NCBI GenBank assembly: GCA_001429255.1
Contig: LMJI01000001.1
Coordinates: 1,343,256-1,407,255 of the forward strand
Source: Cellulomonas sp. Root930
GTDB taxonomy: Bacteria; Actinomycetota; Actinomycetes; Actinomycetales; Cellulomonadaceae
Length of the DNA stretch: 64,000 nt
Direction of reading: 5' to 3'
Part shown: positions 37,788-50,296 of the stretch, in pieces
How positions within the stretch are numbered: position 1 is the first letter of the stretch
Layout of the letters: each line of letters starts with the position of its first letter
Program-made: the position numbers and the translations under genes
Notes under the pieces: generated by a model
Seen by the model: the letters and a program-made list of their open reading frames with translations, nothing else
Told to the model about the DNA's origin: nothing
Database searches by the model: none

Positions 37788-38771
37788 GTGTCAACGGAAC
37801 TCGCCATCTCCACCCGCGGCCTGCGCAAGACGTATCGCAGCCGGACCGGGCGGCGGGCGGTCGCGGTCGGGGGGCTGGACCTGGACGTGCCGGTCGGTGG
37901 GGTGCACGGGTTCCTCGGCCCGAACGGCGCCGGCAAGACGACGACCATCCGCATGCTGCTGGGCCTGATCCGCGCGGACTCCGGGACGATGTCACTGTTC
38001 GGCCAGGAGGTGCCGCAGCGGCTGCCCGAGGTGATCGGCCGGGTGGGCGCGATCGTCGAGCAGCCCAAGTTCTTCCCCAGCTTCTCCGGTCGCAAGAACC
38101 TGTCGATGCTGGCCCGGGCCATCGACGCCCCGACGCGGCTGGTCGACGTGGTGCTCTCGGACGTGGGGCTGCTGGACCGCGCCGACGACCGCTACAAGGG
38201 CTACTCGCTCGGCATGAAGCAGCGGCTCGCCATCGCGGCCACGCTGCTCAAGGACCCGGACCTGCTCATCTTCGACGAGCCGACCAACGGGCTCGACCCC
38301 GCCGGCATCCGGGAGATCCGCGGCACGATGCGGGGGCTCGCCGACCGCGGCAAGACCGTGCTGGTGTCCAGCCACATCCTGGCCGAGGTCGAGCAGGTGG
38401 CCGACACGGTCTCGATCATCGCGCGCGGCGAGCTCATCGCGAGCGGTCGTGTGGCCGACCTGATCGGCACCGGGGTGGCCGCCACGGTCCGGGTGGGAGT
38501 GGCCGACCCGCAGCGGGCGCAGCACGTGCTCGGCGCGCAGGGCTGGACCGTGCGCCCCGACGGCCGGTACCTCCTGGTCGACGGCGGAGTGCCCCCGGCG
38601 CACATCACTCAGGCGCTCGCGGCGCACCAGCTGTTCGTCGAGGAGCTGGTGCCCCTGCGCGCCGACCTGGAGTCCGTGTTCCTCGAGCTCACGGCGGGCC
38701 GAGGTCCGGGGACCCACGCGCCACCGACCGGGGATGCCAGACCCGCGCACCACGCGGGGGAGGAGTCGTGA
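37788..38771 (+). CDS. ABC transporter ATP-binding protein (bacitracin/ABC-2 type)
   Basis: 327 residues from GTG 37788. Walker A GFLGPNGAGKTTTIRMLLGL, signature YSLGMKQRLAIAATLL, Walker B LLIFDEPTNGLDPAGIREIR, H-loop VLVSSHILAEVEQVAD. Group of BcrA-like exporters paired with single-gene ABC-2 permeases. Its stop overlaps the permease start as GTGA. No sensor kinase is adjacent. The substrate could be a peptide antibiotic or a lipid. Confidence 0.93.
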   Translation: MSTELAISTRGLRKTYRSRTGRRAVAVGGLDLDVPVGGVHGFLGPNGAGKTTTIRMLLGLIRADSGTMSLFGQEVPQRLPEVIGRVGAIVEQPKFFPSFSGRKNLSMLARAIDAPTRLVDVVLSDVGLLDRADDRYKGYSLGMKQRLAIAATLLKDPDLLIFDEPTNGLDPAGIREIRGTMRGLADRGKTVLVSSHILAEVEQVADTVSIIARGELIASGRVADLIGTGVAATVRVGVADPQRAQHVLGAQGWTVRPDGRYLLVDGGVPPAHITQALAAHQLFVEELVPLRADLESVFLELTAGRGPGTHAPPTGDARPAHHAGEES

Positions 38772-39766
38772 GCCGGCTGCTGCGGGTCGAGCTGGACCGG
38801 TTCGCTTCCCGCGCGCTGATCCGCGCCGGGGTGGTCGCCGTGCTGGTCATCTGCTGCTTCGCGGTCGTCTCGGCCTGGAACTCGGCGTCTCCGCCGTCGC
38901 AGGCCGAGCAGGACCAGGCCCGCGTCTACTACGAGCAGGCGCTCACGGACTGGGAGCAGAACGGCGAGCAGTACGTCGCCGACTGCCGAGCGCAGGAGGA
39001 GGCCGACAAGGAGACTGCCGACGATCCGGCCTTGGTCGACTACGGGTGCGACGGGATGACGGCACCCCGGCTCGAGGACTGGATCGCCGGTGCTCCGAGC
39101 TTCGCGCGGGACACGGCCGCGCTGCTGACGTCGCTCTCGCTGCTTCTCGTCCTGGCGCCCGTCCTGCTTGCGGGGAGCTTCGTCTCGGCCGAGTTCTCCA
39201 CCGGCTCGATCGCCAACTGGCTCACGTTCGCCCCGCGCCGGGTGCGCGTGTACCTGAGCAAGGTGCTGGCGGCCGGGCTGGCGATCATCCCGGTGGCTCT
39301 GGTCGCGGCGGCGATCGTCCTCGGGGGGTCGTGGGCGGCCTATCGGTACTTCGACACGATCAACGCAGGGGTCTCGACGGACCTGGGGTCGCCCATGGCG
39401 GTCGCCCTGCGCCTCGTGGCCCTGACGCCGGTGGTCGCCGTGCTCGGGGCCGCCCTCGGCTTCCTCGTGCGGCACACCGCGGCTGTGCTCGGCGTCGTCC
39501 TGGGCTGGGTCGTGCTCGTCGAGGGGATCCTGGTCACCTGGGTCCAGACGCTGCGACCGTGGACCCTCACCCTCAACATCTCGGCCTGGGTGTCGGGCAG
39601 CGCACCGTACTGGACGCAGGAGTGCACGACGACCGAGTCCGGCCGGTCGTGCCGAAGCGTCGAGCACGCGCTGTCGCAGACCCAGGGCGCGGTGTTCCTG
39701 CTCGTCGTCACCGCGGTGGTCGCCGGCGTCGCGCTCCTGGTGTTCCGGCGGCGCGACGTCGGCTGA
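38768..39766 (+). CDS. ABC-2 type permease with large extracytoplasmic loop
   Basis: 332 residues; GTG start overlapping the ATPase stop. First helix RAGVVAVLVICCFAVVSAWN, then a ~90-residue Glu/Gln-rich soluble loop (QAEQDQARVYYEQALTDWEQ) with two cysteines that may form a disulfide (ADCRAQEEADK, DYGCDGMTAPRLEDWI). Five further helices follow, including LLLVLAPVLLAGSFVSAEFS and VAVLGAALGFLVRHTAAVLG. FVSAEFSTGSIANWLTF is the conserved ABC-2 segment. Membrane subunit of the exporter encoded at 37788. Confidence 0.88.
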   Translation: MSRLLRVELDRFASRALIRAGVVAVLVICCFAVVSAWNSASPPSQAEQDQARVYYEQALTDWEQNGEQYVADCRAQEEADKETADDPALVDYGCDGMTAPRLEDWIAGAPSFARDTAALLTSLSLLLVLAPVLLAGSFVSAEFSTGSIANWLTFAPRRVRVYLSKVLAAGLAIIPVALVAAAIVLGGSWAAYRYFDTINAGVSTDLGSPMAVALRLVALTPVVAVLGAALGFLVRHTAAVLGVVLGWVVLVEGILVTWVQTLRPWTLTLNISAWVSGSAPYWTQECTTTESGRSCRSVEHALSQTQGAVFLLVVTAVVAGVALLVFRRRDVG

Positions 39767-39773
39767 CCCCCGG

Positions 39774-40550
39774 TCACCGGCCCAGGTGCGCCCAGCGACG
39801 GACCGCGAGCGTGCCGAAGATCGTGACGAGCACGATCGGCCAGACGACGGCCAGGAGCACCACGTTGTCGGACGCCCACCCGCTGGCGGCCACGGTCGGG
39901 TTGCCGAACAGGTCGCGCGTCGCGGCCACGGTCGCGGTGACCGGGTTCCACGCCGAGAGGGTCTGGAGCCACCCGGGCATGGTCGAGATCGGCACGAACG
40001 CGTTCGACAGGAACACGAACGGCCACACCAGGATCTGGACCGCCATCACGCCGCCCTGCCCGCGGAACAGCAGGCCGAGGTAGATGCCGACCCACAGGAA
40101 CGCGAACCGCAGGAGCAGCAGCAGCCCGACGCCGGCCAGCGCGCTGCCGAGCCCCTCGTGCACCCGCCACCCGACCGCCAGCCCGGCGACCAGCAGCACC
40201 GCGAGGCCGACGACGGTCGCGAGCATGTCCGCGGTCGCCCGCCCGAGAAGCACCGCGGCGCGGGACATCGGCAGCGAGCGGAACCGGTCGGTCACCCCGC
40301 GCTGTACGTCCTGCGACACCGCGGTCATGGTGCTCTCCAGCCCGAACGCCATGGTGACGGCGAGCATGCCGGGGAACAGGAACTCGATGTAGCCGCCCGG
40401 CACCTCGATCGCGCCGCCCAGCAGGTAGCCGAACATGAGGAGCAGCAGGATCGGGAACGCGAGGCCGATGAGCAGGTCCCACGGCTGACGCCGCCAGTGC
40501 CCGAGGTCGCGCAGGGTCACGGTCCACGAGTCACGCAGTGCCCAGGTCAT
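39774..40550 (-). CDS. ABC-2 permease, daunorubicin-resistance (DrrB) type
   Basis: 258 residues from ATG 40550. Six helices; conserved ABC-2 EAA-like motif in ESTMTAVSQDVQRGVTDRFR and LPMSRAAVLLGRATADML, and the C-terminal WNPVTATVAATRDLFGNPTV ('NP-T' segment typical of DrrB). It forms a drug exporter with the ATPase at 40547. Likely repressed by the TetR at 41575 through the operator at 41508-41522. Confidence 0.92.
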   Translation of the reverse strand: MTWALRDSWTVTLRDLGHWRRQPWDLLIGLAFPILLLLMFGYLLGGAIEVPGGYIEFLFPGMLAVTMAFGLESTMTAVSQDVQRGVTDRFRSLPMSRAAVLLGRATADMLATVVGLAVLLVAGLAVGWRVHEGLGSALAGVGLLLLLRFAFLWVGIYLGLLFRGQGGVMAVQILVWPFVFLSNAFVPISTMPGWLQTLSAWNPVTATVAATRDLFGNPTVAASGWASDNVVLLAVVWPIVLVTIFGTLAVRRWAHLGR

Positions 40551-41488
40551 GCGGCCTCCTTCGTCGTTCCGGTCAGGTGCAGGAAGACCTCGTCGAGGGT
40601 CGGCCGGCGCAGGATCACGTCGTCGACGACGATCCCGGCGTCGTCGAGCGTGCGGACCACGTGCGTGAGCGCGGCGACGCGGTCGGTGACGGTCGCGGTG
40701 ACCCGTCGCCCGTCGAGGTCGATCTCCGCGTCCCCCGCGACCGCCCGCAGCGCGGACTGCGCGGCGGGCAGGTCGGCCTCGTCGTGGACCACGACGTCGA
40801 GCCGGTCCTGGCCGATCGACGCCTTGAGCGCATCCGGGGTGCCCTCGGCGGCGACCCGGCCGTGGTCGAGCACGGTGACCTGCGACGCCAGCTGGTCCAC
40901 CTCCTCCAGGTACTGGGTGGTGAGCAGCACGGCGGTCCCGCCCGCGACCAGCGCCCGGACCGACTGCCACACCTCCCGCCGGCCGCCGGGGTCCAGTCCG
41001 GTGGTCGGCTCGTCGAGCAGCAGGACCGTCGGGTCGAGGACGAGCCCGGCGGCGAGGTCGAGCCGCCGCCGCATGCCGCCGGAGTAGGTGGACACGGGCC
41101 GGTCGGCGGCGTCGACCAGGTCGAACCGCTCGAGCAGCTCCTGCGCGCGGTGTCGCGCCTGCCGGGTGCCCAGGTGGCTCAGCCGCCCGAACATCACGAG
41201 GTTGTCGCGGCCGCCGAGGATCTCGTCGACGGCCGCGTGCTGGCCGACGAGCCCGAGGTGGCGGCGCACCTGGCCGGCCTGGCGGACCACGTCGAAGCCG
41301 GCCACGCGCGCCGAGCCGCCGTGCGGGTCCAGGAGCGTCGACAGGATGCGCACGGCCGTCGTCTTCCCCGCGCCGTTGGGGCCGAGCAGGCCGTGCACGG
41401 TGCCCGGCTCCACCGCGAGGTCGAGGCTGTCGAGCACGGTGGTGTCGCCGTACCGGCGGGTCAGTCCGAGGGTCTGGATGGCTGTCAT
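40547..41488 (-). CDS. ABC exporter ATPase, daunorubicin-resistance (DrrA) type
   Basis: 313 residues. Walker A GLLGPNGAGKTTAVRILSTL, signature YSGGMRRRLDLAAGLVLDPT, Walker B VLLLDEPTTGLDPGGRREVW, and the DrrA C-terminal extension (DVILRRPTLDEVFLHLTG). The ATG at 41488 faces the TetR gene; the two are divergent. The stop overlaps the permease start (ATGA). Energises efflux of hydrophobic drugs. Confidence 0.94.
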   Translation of the reverse strand: MTAIQTLGLTRRYGDTTVLDSLDLAVEPGTVHGLLGPNGAGKTTAVRILSTLLDPHGGSARVAGFDVVRQAGQVRRHLGLVGQHAAVDEILGGRDNLVMFGRLSHLGTRQARHRAQELLERFDLVDAADRPVSTYSGGMRRRLDLAAGLVLDPTVLLLDEPTTGLDPGGRREVWQSVRALVAGGTAVLLTTQYLEEVDQLASQVTVLDHGRVAAEGTPDALKASIGQDRLDVVVHDEADLPAAQSALRAVAGDAEIDLDGRRVTATVTDRVAALTHVVRTLDDAGIVVDDVILRRPTLDEVFLHLTGTTKEAA

Positions 41489-41507
41489 GGGCTCCTCCGT
41501 CGTCTAG

Positions 41508-41522
41508 CCGTACACTGTACGG
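41508..41522. promoter_or_regulatory. TetR operator between drrAB-like genes and their regulator
   Basis: CCGTACA-c-TGTACGG, perfect 15-bp palindrome, 19 nt upstream of the ATPase start and 52 nt before the TetR start. A single site able to silence both directions. Confidence 0.8.
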
Positions 41523-41574
41523 TAAGGAGCGCGCGACGTCACCCCCGTGTTCCCGGCGGGAGAGGATGGGTGCC

Positions 41575-42351
41575 ATGACGGAGATCACAGGCACCGGCGA
41601 CCCGGCCCGGAGCATGGCGCTGCTGTGGCGCGAGTCGGAGCCCGCCCCCCGCGGCCGCGGTGCCGCCGCCGGCCTCTCCGTCGACCGCGTCGTGACCGCC
41701 GGGATCGCGCTCGCGGACACCGAAGGCCTGGGCGCGCTGTCGATGCGGCGGCTCGCCACCGACCTCGGCGTCGGCGCGATGACCGTCTACACCTACGTGC
41801 CCGGCAAGGCCGAGCTGGTCGACCTCATGGTGGACGCCGTGCTCGGGGAGATGGCGGACCTGTACACCCCCGTCTCCGACGACTGGCGCGCCCGGCTCGA
41901 GGCCGTCGCCCGCGCCAACTGGTCCCTCTACGAGCGCCACCCGTGGCTCCTGCACGTCGCCGCCTCCGGGCGACCCCCGCTGGGCCCGGGGGTGATGGCC
42001 AAGTACGAGCTCGAGCTGCGCGCGGTCGACGGCAGCGGGCTCGACGAGGTCGCGATGGATGCGGTGGTCACGCTCGTCGACGGCTTCGTGGCCGGCACCG
42101 CGCGGGGCGTCGTCGAGCAGGCGGCCGCGCAGCAGGCCACCGGGATCAGCGAGGCCGAGTGGTGGGCCGCCACCGAGCCGTTCGTCGCCCGCGTGTTCGA
42201 CGCCGAGGCGTACCCGACGGTCGCGCGCGTCGGACCGATCGCCGGGGAGGCCCAGCAGGCGGCCTACGACCCGCGCCGCGCGTTCGAGTTCGGGCTGACA
42301 CGCCTGCTCGACGGCATCGCGGTCCTGGTCGAGGGGACGAACCGGTCATAG
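41575..42351 (+). CDS. TetR-family regulator of the Drr-like exporter
   Basis: 258 residues from ATG 41575 (GAGAGG at proper distance); ATG 41566 is possible. HTH: VDRVVTAGIALADTEGLGAL, RLATDLGVGAMTVYTYVPGK, AELVDLMVDAVLGE. The C-terminal domain is the TetR_C_1 type used by drug-efflux regulators (RHPWLLHVAASGRPPLGPGV). Divergent from the exporter; drug binding would release the palindrome at 41508-41522. Confidence 0.92.
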   Translation: MTEITGTGDPARSMALLWRESEPAPRGRGAAAGLSVDRVVTAGIALADTEGLGALSMRRLATDLGVGAMTVYTYVPGKAELVDLMVDAVLGEMADLYTPVSDDWRARLEAVARANWSLYERHPWLLHVAASGRPPLGPGVMAKYELELRAVDGSGLDEVAMDAVVTLVDGFVAGTARGVVEQAAAQQATGISEAEWWAATEPFVARVFDAEAYPTVARVGPIAGEAQQAAYDPRRAFEFGLTRLLDGIAVLVEGTNRS

Positions 42352-42360
42352 TCTCGGCCC

Positions 42361-42621
42361 ATGCTCATCCTCGGACTGATCCTCTTCGGCATGCTGATCG
42401 GCGCACTGGCGCAGCTGATCCTCGGCAAGGAACGTGGCGGGATCGACTGGACCATGGCGATCGTCGCCGGGCTGGTCGGGTCGTTCGTCGGTGGGCTGCT
42501 GGCCAGCCTGCTCGCCGGCGACGGGCTCGAGCTGCGCCCGAGCGGCATCATCGGCTCGATCGTCGGCGCGCTGATCGTCACCGCGATCTGGCGCGGCACC
42601 CGCGGGCGCGCCAAGGCCTGA
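42361..42621 (+). CDS. GlsB/YeaQ/YmgE-family small membrane protein
   Basis: 86 residues, three short membrane helices: MLILGLILFGMLIGALAQLI, MAIVAGLVGSFVGGLLASLL, PSGIIGSIVGALIVTAIWRG. This Gly-rich pattern defines the 'transglycosylase-associated protein' family, stress-induced in several bacteria and without known activity. The start is 9 nt after the TetR stop, so it could be co-transcribed with it. A palindromic element (42634-42701) follows. Confidence 0.9.
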   Translation: MLILGLILFGMLIGALAQLILGKERGGIDWTMAIVAGLVGSFVGGLLASLLAGDGLELRPSGIIGSIVGALIVTAIWRGTRGRAKA

Positions 42622-42633
42622 CCGCCGGACGCG

Positions 42634-42701
42634 CGAGAACGGCAGTCCCCCGCGAGAACGTCACTCTGAACCGACGTTCTCGCGGGGAGCTGCCGTCCTC
42701 G
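42634..42701. repeat. 68-bp palindromic element of the same design as the 66-bp repeats
   Basis: Arms of 29 bp with three mismatches around a 10-nt loop (actctgaacc). Each arm contains two GCGAGAACG-like units 19 bp apart, so the order is again forward, forward, reverse, reverse. It fills the gap between the convergent GlsB-like gene (stop 42621) and the xylanase gene (stop 42710), where it can serve as a bidirectional terminator. Confidence 0.75.
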
Positions 42702-42709
42702 TCGGACCG

Positions 42710-44716
<2,007 letters not shown>

Positions 44717-44769
44717 TCACGCCAAAGGGAACAGTCGCGGACGCAGGCGAACCGTTTAGGTTCGCTACC

Positions 44770-44782
44770 CCGAAACTATCGG
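44770..44782. promoter_or_regulatory. Second operator-like 13-mer upstream of xynD
   Basis: CCGAAACTATCGG, differing only in the central base from the site at 44589-44601 (181 bp apart). Together with the 26-bp palindrome it makes the 44606-44868 intergenic region rich in candidate sites. I see no gene in this 263-bp stretch. Confidence 0.45.
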
Positions 44783-44868
44783 GCGTGAGCCGCTTGCCGG
44801 AACCAGCAGCCCGGTGTGTGCCGCGTCCGGGAACGTGCGTCCCGAAGGAGGGGGCGAAATCGATAGGC

Positions 44869-45072
44869 CTACGGCTCGTGGCGCAGCAGGTCCCCGGGCT
44901 GGCACTCCAGCACTGCGCACAGGGCCTCGAGCGTGGTGAACCGGACCGCCTTGGCCCGGCCGTTCTTGAGCACGGCGAGGTTGGCGGGGGTGATGCCGAC
45001 GCGGTCGGCCAGCTCGCCTACGGACATCTTGCGGCGGGCCAGCATCACGTCGACGTCGACGACGATCGGCAT
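44869..45072 (-). CDS. Small XRE-family HTH regulator (YozG-like)
   Basis: 67 residues: MPIVVDVDVMLARRKMSVGE, LADRVGITPANLAVLKNGRA, FTTLEALCAVLECQPGDLLR. One helix-turn-helix domain and nothing else. The ATG at 45072 touches the stop of the DUF2975 gene (TGATG). This XRE plus DUF2975 pair is common in Firmicutes and Actinobacteria, where the regulator controls the membrane protein. AT-rich inverted sites at 45591-45623 are candidate targets. Confidence 0.93.
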   Translation of the reverse strand: MPIVVDVDVMLARRKMSVGELADRVGITPANLAVLKNGRAKAVRFTTLEALCAVLECQPGDLLRHEP

Positions 45073-45569
45073 CAGATGACCTCGTCGAGCTCGGCGCGCA
45101 GGGTCGTCGCCGTCGAGTCGAGGACCATCGCCTTGGCCAGCAGCACCCGCAGGACGAGCACCACCAGGGCGATGCCGGCCGTGCCCATGCCGCCGATCAC
45201 GACGAGCAGGACGATCCCGGGCGCCACCGCCTCGCCGGGTGCGAGCACGAACGACAGGATCATTGCCAGCACGGTGGCCGTGACCGCCGCCCCGATGATG
45301 ACGTCGACGTACCGGAACGCCGCGGTGCTGAACACCGTGTCGCGCCGGACCATGGTGAGCAGCTGCCAGACGCAGACGAGAGTGGCCTGCACGGCCAGCA
45401 CACCCAGGAACCCGATGATCATCACCGGCCAGCGCAGGTGCTCCACCGCGGCACCGCCGTCGTCGATGTCGCGACCGATGGCCGGGATGATCATGATCTG
45501 CACCGCCAGCAGGCCGGCGAACATCACCACGATCACCACCCGCAGCGCGAGGATGGCCAGTCGGCTCAT
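45072..45569 (-). CDS. DUF2975 membrane protein
   Basis: 165 residues from ATG 45569. Four membrane helices: LAILALRVVIVVMFAGLLAV, WPVMIIGFLGVLAVQATLVC, YVDVIIGAAVTATVLAMILS, IVLLVVIGGMGTAGIALVVL. The family has no known activity. It is always found near a small XRE regulator, as here, and may act as a signal receptor for it (inference). Confidence 0.88.
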   Translation of the reverse strand: MSRLAILALRVVIVVMFAGLLAVQIMIIPAIGRDIDDGGAAVEHLRWPVMIIGFLGVLAVQATLVCVWQLLTMVRRDTVFSTAAFRYVDVIIGAAVTATVLAMILSFVLAPGEAVAPGIVLLVVIGGMGTAGIALVVLVLRVLLAKAMVLDSTATTLRAELDEVI

Positions 45570-45590
45570 GGCAGTGCTCCTTGGTGGCGA

Positions 45591-45623
45591 TCTATCGATT
45601 AACGAGAGAAACCTATCGATAGA
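45591..45623 (-). promoter_or_regulatory. AT-rich inverted repeat before the DUF2975/XRE operon
   Basis: TCTATCGAT at 45591-45599 and ATCGATAGA at 45615-45623, 15 nt apart, in the promoter region 22 nt upstream of the ATG. Each half contains TATCGAT, itself nearly palindromic. Likely autoregulatory target of the XRE protein. Confidence 0.6.
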
Positions 45624-45641
45624 CAGCCGCCATGGCAACCG

Positions 45642-46067
45642 TCAGCTGACCGCCTTCTTCACGAGCTCGCCGATCCGCTTCTCGTCCGCGGCCGTCAGAC
45701 CGGTCAGCGCGAAGGCCGTCGGCCACATGGAGCCGTCGTCGATTGTCGCCACGTCGTTGAAGCCGAGCGTCGCGTACCGGGTGTTGAACTTCGACGCGGC
45801 CTGGAAGAAGACGACCACCTTGCCGTCCTTCGCGTAGGCGGGCTGGCCGTACCAGGTCTTGGGCTCGAGCTCCGGGGCGACCTCCGTGACGATGGCGTGG
45901 ATCCGCTCCGCCATCGCACGGTCGTCGTCGGCCATCTCGGCGATCTTCTCGAGCAGGTCGGCCTCGCCGTTCGCCTTGCGCCGCGACTCCTTGGCGCGCT
46001 CCTTGATCGCGGCGCGCTCCTCCGCGGTGAACCCCTCGGACTCCGTGCTCGTCGCCTTCGCCATCAT
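45642..46067 (-). CDS. DUF1801-family protein
   Basis: 141 residues; ATG 46067 is preceded by GAGAGGAAACAG, and ATG 46064 is an alternative. N-terminal charged helix TAEERAAIKERAKESRRKAN, then the DUF1801 fold: AERIHAIVTEVAPELEPKTW, YGQPAYAKDGKVVVFFQAAS, YATLGFNDVATIDDGSMWPT. DUF1801 proteins have a lipocalin/YdhG-like fold of unknown function. Single gene, 32 nt after the UvrA-like stop. Confidence 0.87.
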   Translation of the reverse strand: MMAKATSTESEGFTAEERAAIKERAKESRRKANGEADLLEKIAEMADDDRAMAERIHAIVTEVAPELEPKTWYGQPAYAKDGKVVVFFQAASKFNTRYATLGFNDVATIDDGSMWPTAFALTGLTAADEKRIGELVKKAVS

Positions 46068-46098
46068 CTGTTTCCTCTCTGGACCGTTGCCGAGAACC

Positions 46099-48507
<2,409 letters not shown>

Positions 48508-48571
48508 CTCGTCCATCACCATGTGCGACACGCTAGCGGCGGGCGGGGACACCCGGACGGGTGGGGTCCGC

Positions 48572-49759
48572 TCAGCTCAGCCGCGCGACCTGCGCCTCCA
48601 GGTAGCGGCGCTCCGCCACGTTGACCGCGCGGCCCGCGGCCCGCCGGTAGTGCGCGAGCGCCAGGTCGGTCTCACCGGCGCGCTCGTGCAGGTACGCGCG
48701 CAGCTGGTCGACCCGGGGAAGCGCGTCGTCCACGCCGTCCAGGATGGCCAGCCCGGCGGCCGGTCCGTCGACCATCGCCGCCGCGACCGACCGGTTGAGC
48801 GTGACCACCGGGTTGCCGGTCATCCGCTCGAGCAGGCCGTAGAGCGCGAGGATCTGCGACCAGTCCGTCGCGTCCGCCGTGGGCGCACGGTCGTGGATCG
48901 CGGCGATCGCCGCCTGCAGCTGGTACTCGCCGACCGTCGCGCGTCCGAACGCCGCGTCGAGCAGGGCCGTGCCCTCGGCGATCCGGGCGCGGTCCCACCG
49001 GCTCCGGTCCTGGTCGGCCAGCGGCACGGGCGCACCCGAGGCGTCGGTCCGCGCCGGTCGGCGTGCGTCGGTCAGGAGCATGAGGGCGAGCAGCCCGGCC
49101 ACCTCGGCGTCGTCCTCGGCCGCGCGCAGGAGCCGCGCGATCCGGATCGCCTCGTCGGAGAGGTCGGCGCGCGTGAGGTCGGAGCCGGCGCTGCTGATGT
49201 AGCCCTCGTTGAACATCAGGTAGAGCACGCGCAGGACGCTGCGCAGCCGGGCCGGGTGCTCGTCGGGCGCGGGCATCGAGAACCGCTCACCCGCGACCCG
49301 CTGCTTGGCGCGGCTGATCCGCTGCGCCATGGTCGGCTCCGGCACCAGGAACGCCCGCGCGATCTCCGCGGTGGTCAGCCCGCCGACCGCGCGCAGGGTC
49401 AGCGCGATCGCGGACGGGGGAGTGAGCACCGGGTGGCAGCACAGGAACAGGACCGTCAGCGTGTCGTCGTCCTGCGCAGCGCCGCCGGACGCGGGCTCGG
49501 TGGCGGCGTGGAGCTCACGGCTGCGGCGGGCGAAGTCGCTGCGCCACCGGTCGACCATCCGCCGCGACGCGGTCTGCAGCAACCACCCTCGTGGCTGCGC
49601 GGGGACCCCGTCCGCCGACCAGTGCTGCGCGGCCGCCAGGAGCGCCTCCTGCACCGCGTCCTCCGCGGCGTCGAAGTCGCCCCACCTGCGCGCGAGCATG
49701 CCGAGGACCTGCGGCGCCAGCTGACGCAGCAGGTCCTCGACGTCGTCGGGGACGTTCAG
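48572..49759 (-). CDS. ECF42-type sigma factor with C-terminal extension (module 3), probable CTG start
   Basis: 395 residues. No ATG or GTG is available near the natural N-terminus (NVPDDVEDLLRQLAPQVLG). CTG at 49759 overlaps the DGPF stop as CTGA, mirroring the GTGA junctions of modules 1 and 4. Region 2: FDAAEDAVQEALLAAAQHWS, AQPRGWLLQTASRRMVDRWR. Region 4: GGLTTAEIARAFLVPEPTMA. Extension: LYLMFNEGYISSAGSDLTRA, NPVVTLNRSVAAAMVDGPAA. It may recognise the promoter at 50245-50271. Confidence 0.9.
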   Translation of the reverse strand: MNVPDDVEDLLRQLAPQVLGMLARRWGDFDAAEDAVQEALLAAAQHWSADGVPAQPRGWLLQTASRRMVDRWRSDFARRSRELHAATEPASGGAAQDDDTLTVLFLCCHPVLTPPSAIALTLRAVGGLTTAEIARAFLVPEPTMAQRISRAKQRVAGERFSMPAPDEHPARLRSVLRVLYLMFNEGYISSAGSDLTRADLSDEAIRIARLLRAAEDDAEVAGLLALMLLTDARRPARTDASGAPVPLADQDRSRWDRARIAEGTALLDAAFGRATVGEYQLQAAIAAIHDRAPTADATDWSQILALYGLLERMTGNPVVTLNRSVAAAMVDGPAAGLAILDGVDDALPRVDQLRAYLHERAGETDLALAHYRRAAGRAVNVAERRYLEAQVARLS

Positions 49760-50196
49760 CGGGCGTCGCTCGCCGTCTCGAGGAACGCGTTCATCTCCTC
49801 GACGTCCGACGGCCCGTCCTCCATGATCCGGCGCACCTGGATGGGCTGCTGGGTCGGCACCCCGCCGCGTCCGGGCACCGCCGAGACGAGGCCGGCGATC
49901 TCCACCGCGCGCGCCTCGGTCTCCGTCTCGACGATCTGGTACCCCGCGACCCACTCCTTGAACTCCTGGAACGGCCCGTCGGTGACGACCGTCGTGGCGC
50001 CGTCCGACGTCACGACCTTCGCCAGGTCGGGGCCGGTGAGGATCTCCCCGCCGACGAGCTCGCCGCTCTCGGTCAGCTCGCGGTTCAGCCGGCCGTAGTA
50101 GTTCAGGTGCGCGGCGACCTCGTCGTCGGTCCACGCCGACATGGGGGCGTCGTCGGGACCGCTCTGGAAGTCCACGATCAGCAGGTACTTCGCCAT
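49756..50196 (-). CDS. YCII-related DGPF-family protein (module 3)
   Basis: 146 residues from ATG 50196. AKYLLIVDFQSGPDDAPMSA, then TVVTDGPFQEFKEWVAGYQI (true DGPF) and PIQVRRIMEDGPSDVEEMNA. First gene of a two-gene operon with the sigma factor. The DGPF signature with a Trp/aromatic following segment is the typical ECF42 partner. Confidence 0.9.
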   Translation of the reverse strand: MAKYLLIVDFQSGPDDAPMSAWTDDEVAAHLNYYGRLNRELTESGELVGGEILTGPDLAKVVTSDGATTVVTDGPFQEFKEWVAGYQIVETETEARAVEIAGLVSAVPGRGGVPTQQPIQVRRIMEDGPSDVEEMNAFLETASDAR

Positions 50197-50244
50197 GGTT
50201 CTGCTCCTTCGTCGTCGTGCCCAGACTGGCACTGTCACTCGAGG

Positions 50245-50271
50245 AACGGAGCGGTCCCGCGTTCCTCTACA
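50245..50271 (-). promoter_or_regulatory. Predicted ECF42 promoter, module 3 (diverged)
   Basis: Minus strand TGTAGA (50271-50266), 17-nt spacer, CGTT (50248-50245), 49 nt before the ATG at 50196. One base differs from the module-1 consensus in each element. Weaker evidence alone; it fits the position and spacing of the other five sites. Confidence 0.45.
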
Positions 50272-50296
50272 TGGTTCGGAGGAGTAGTTTCCGCGC

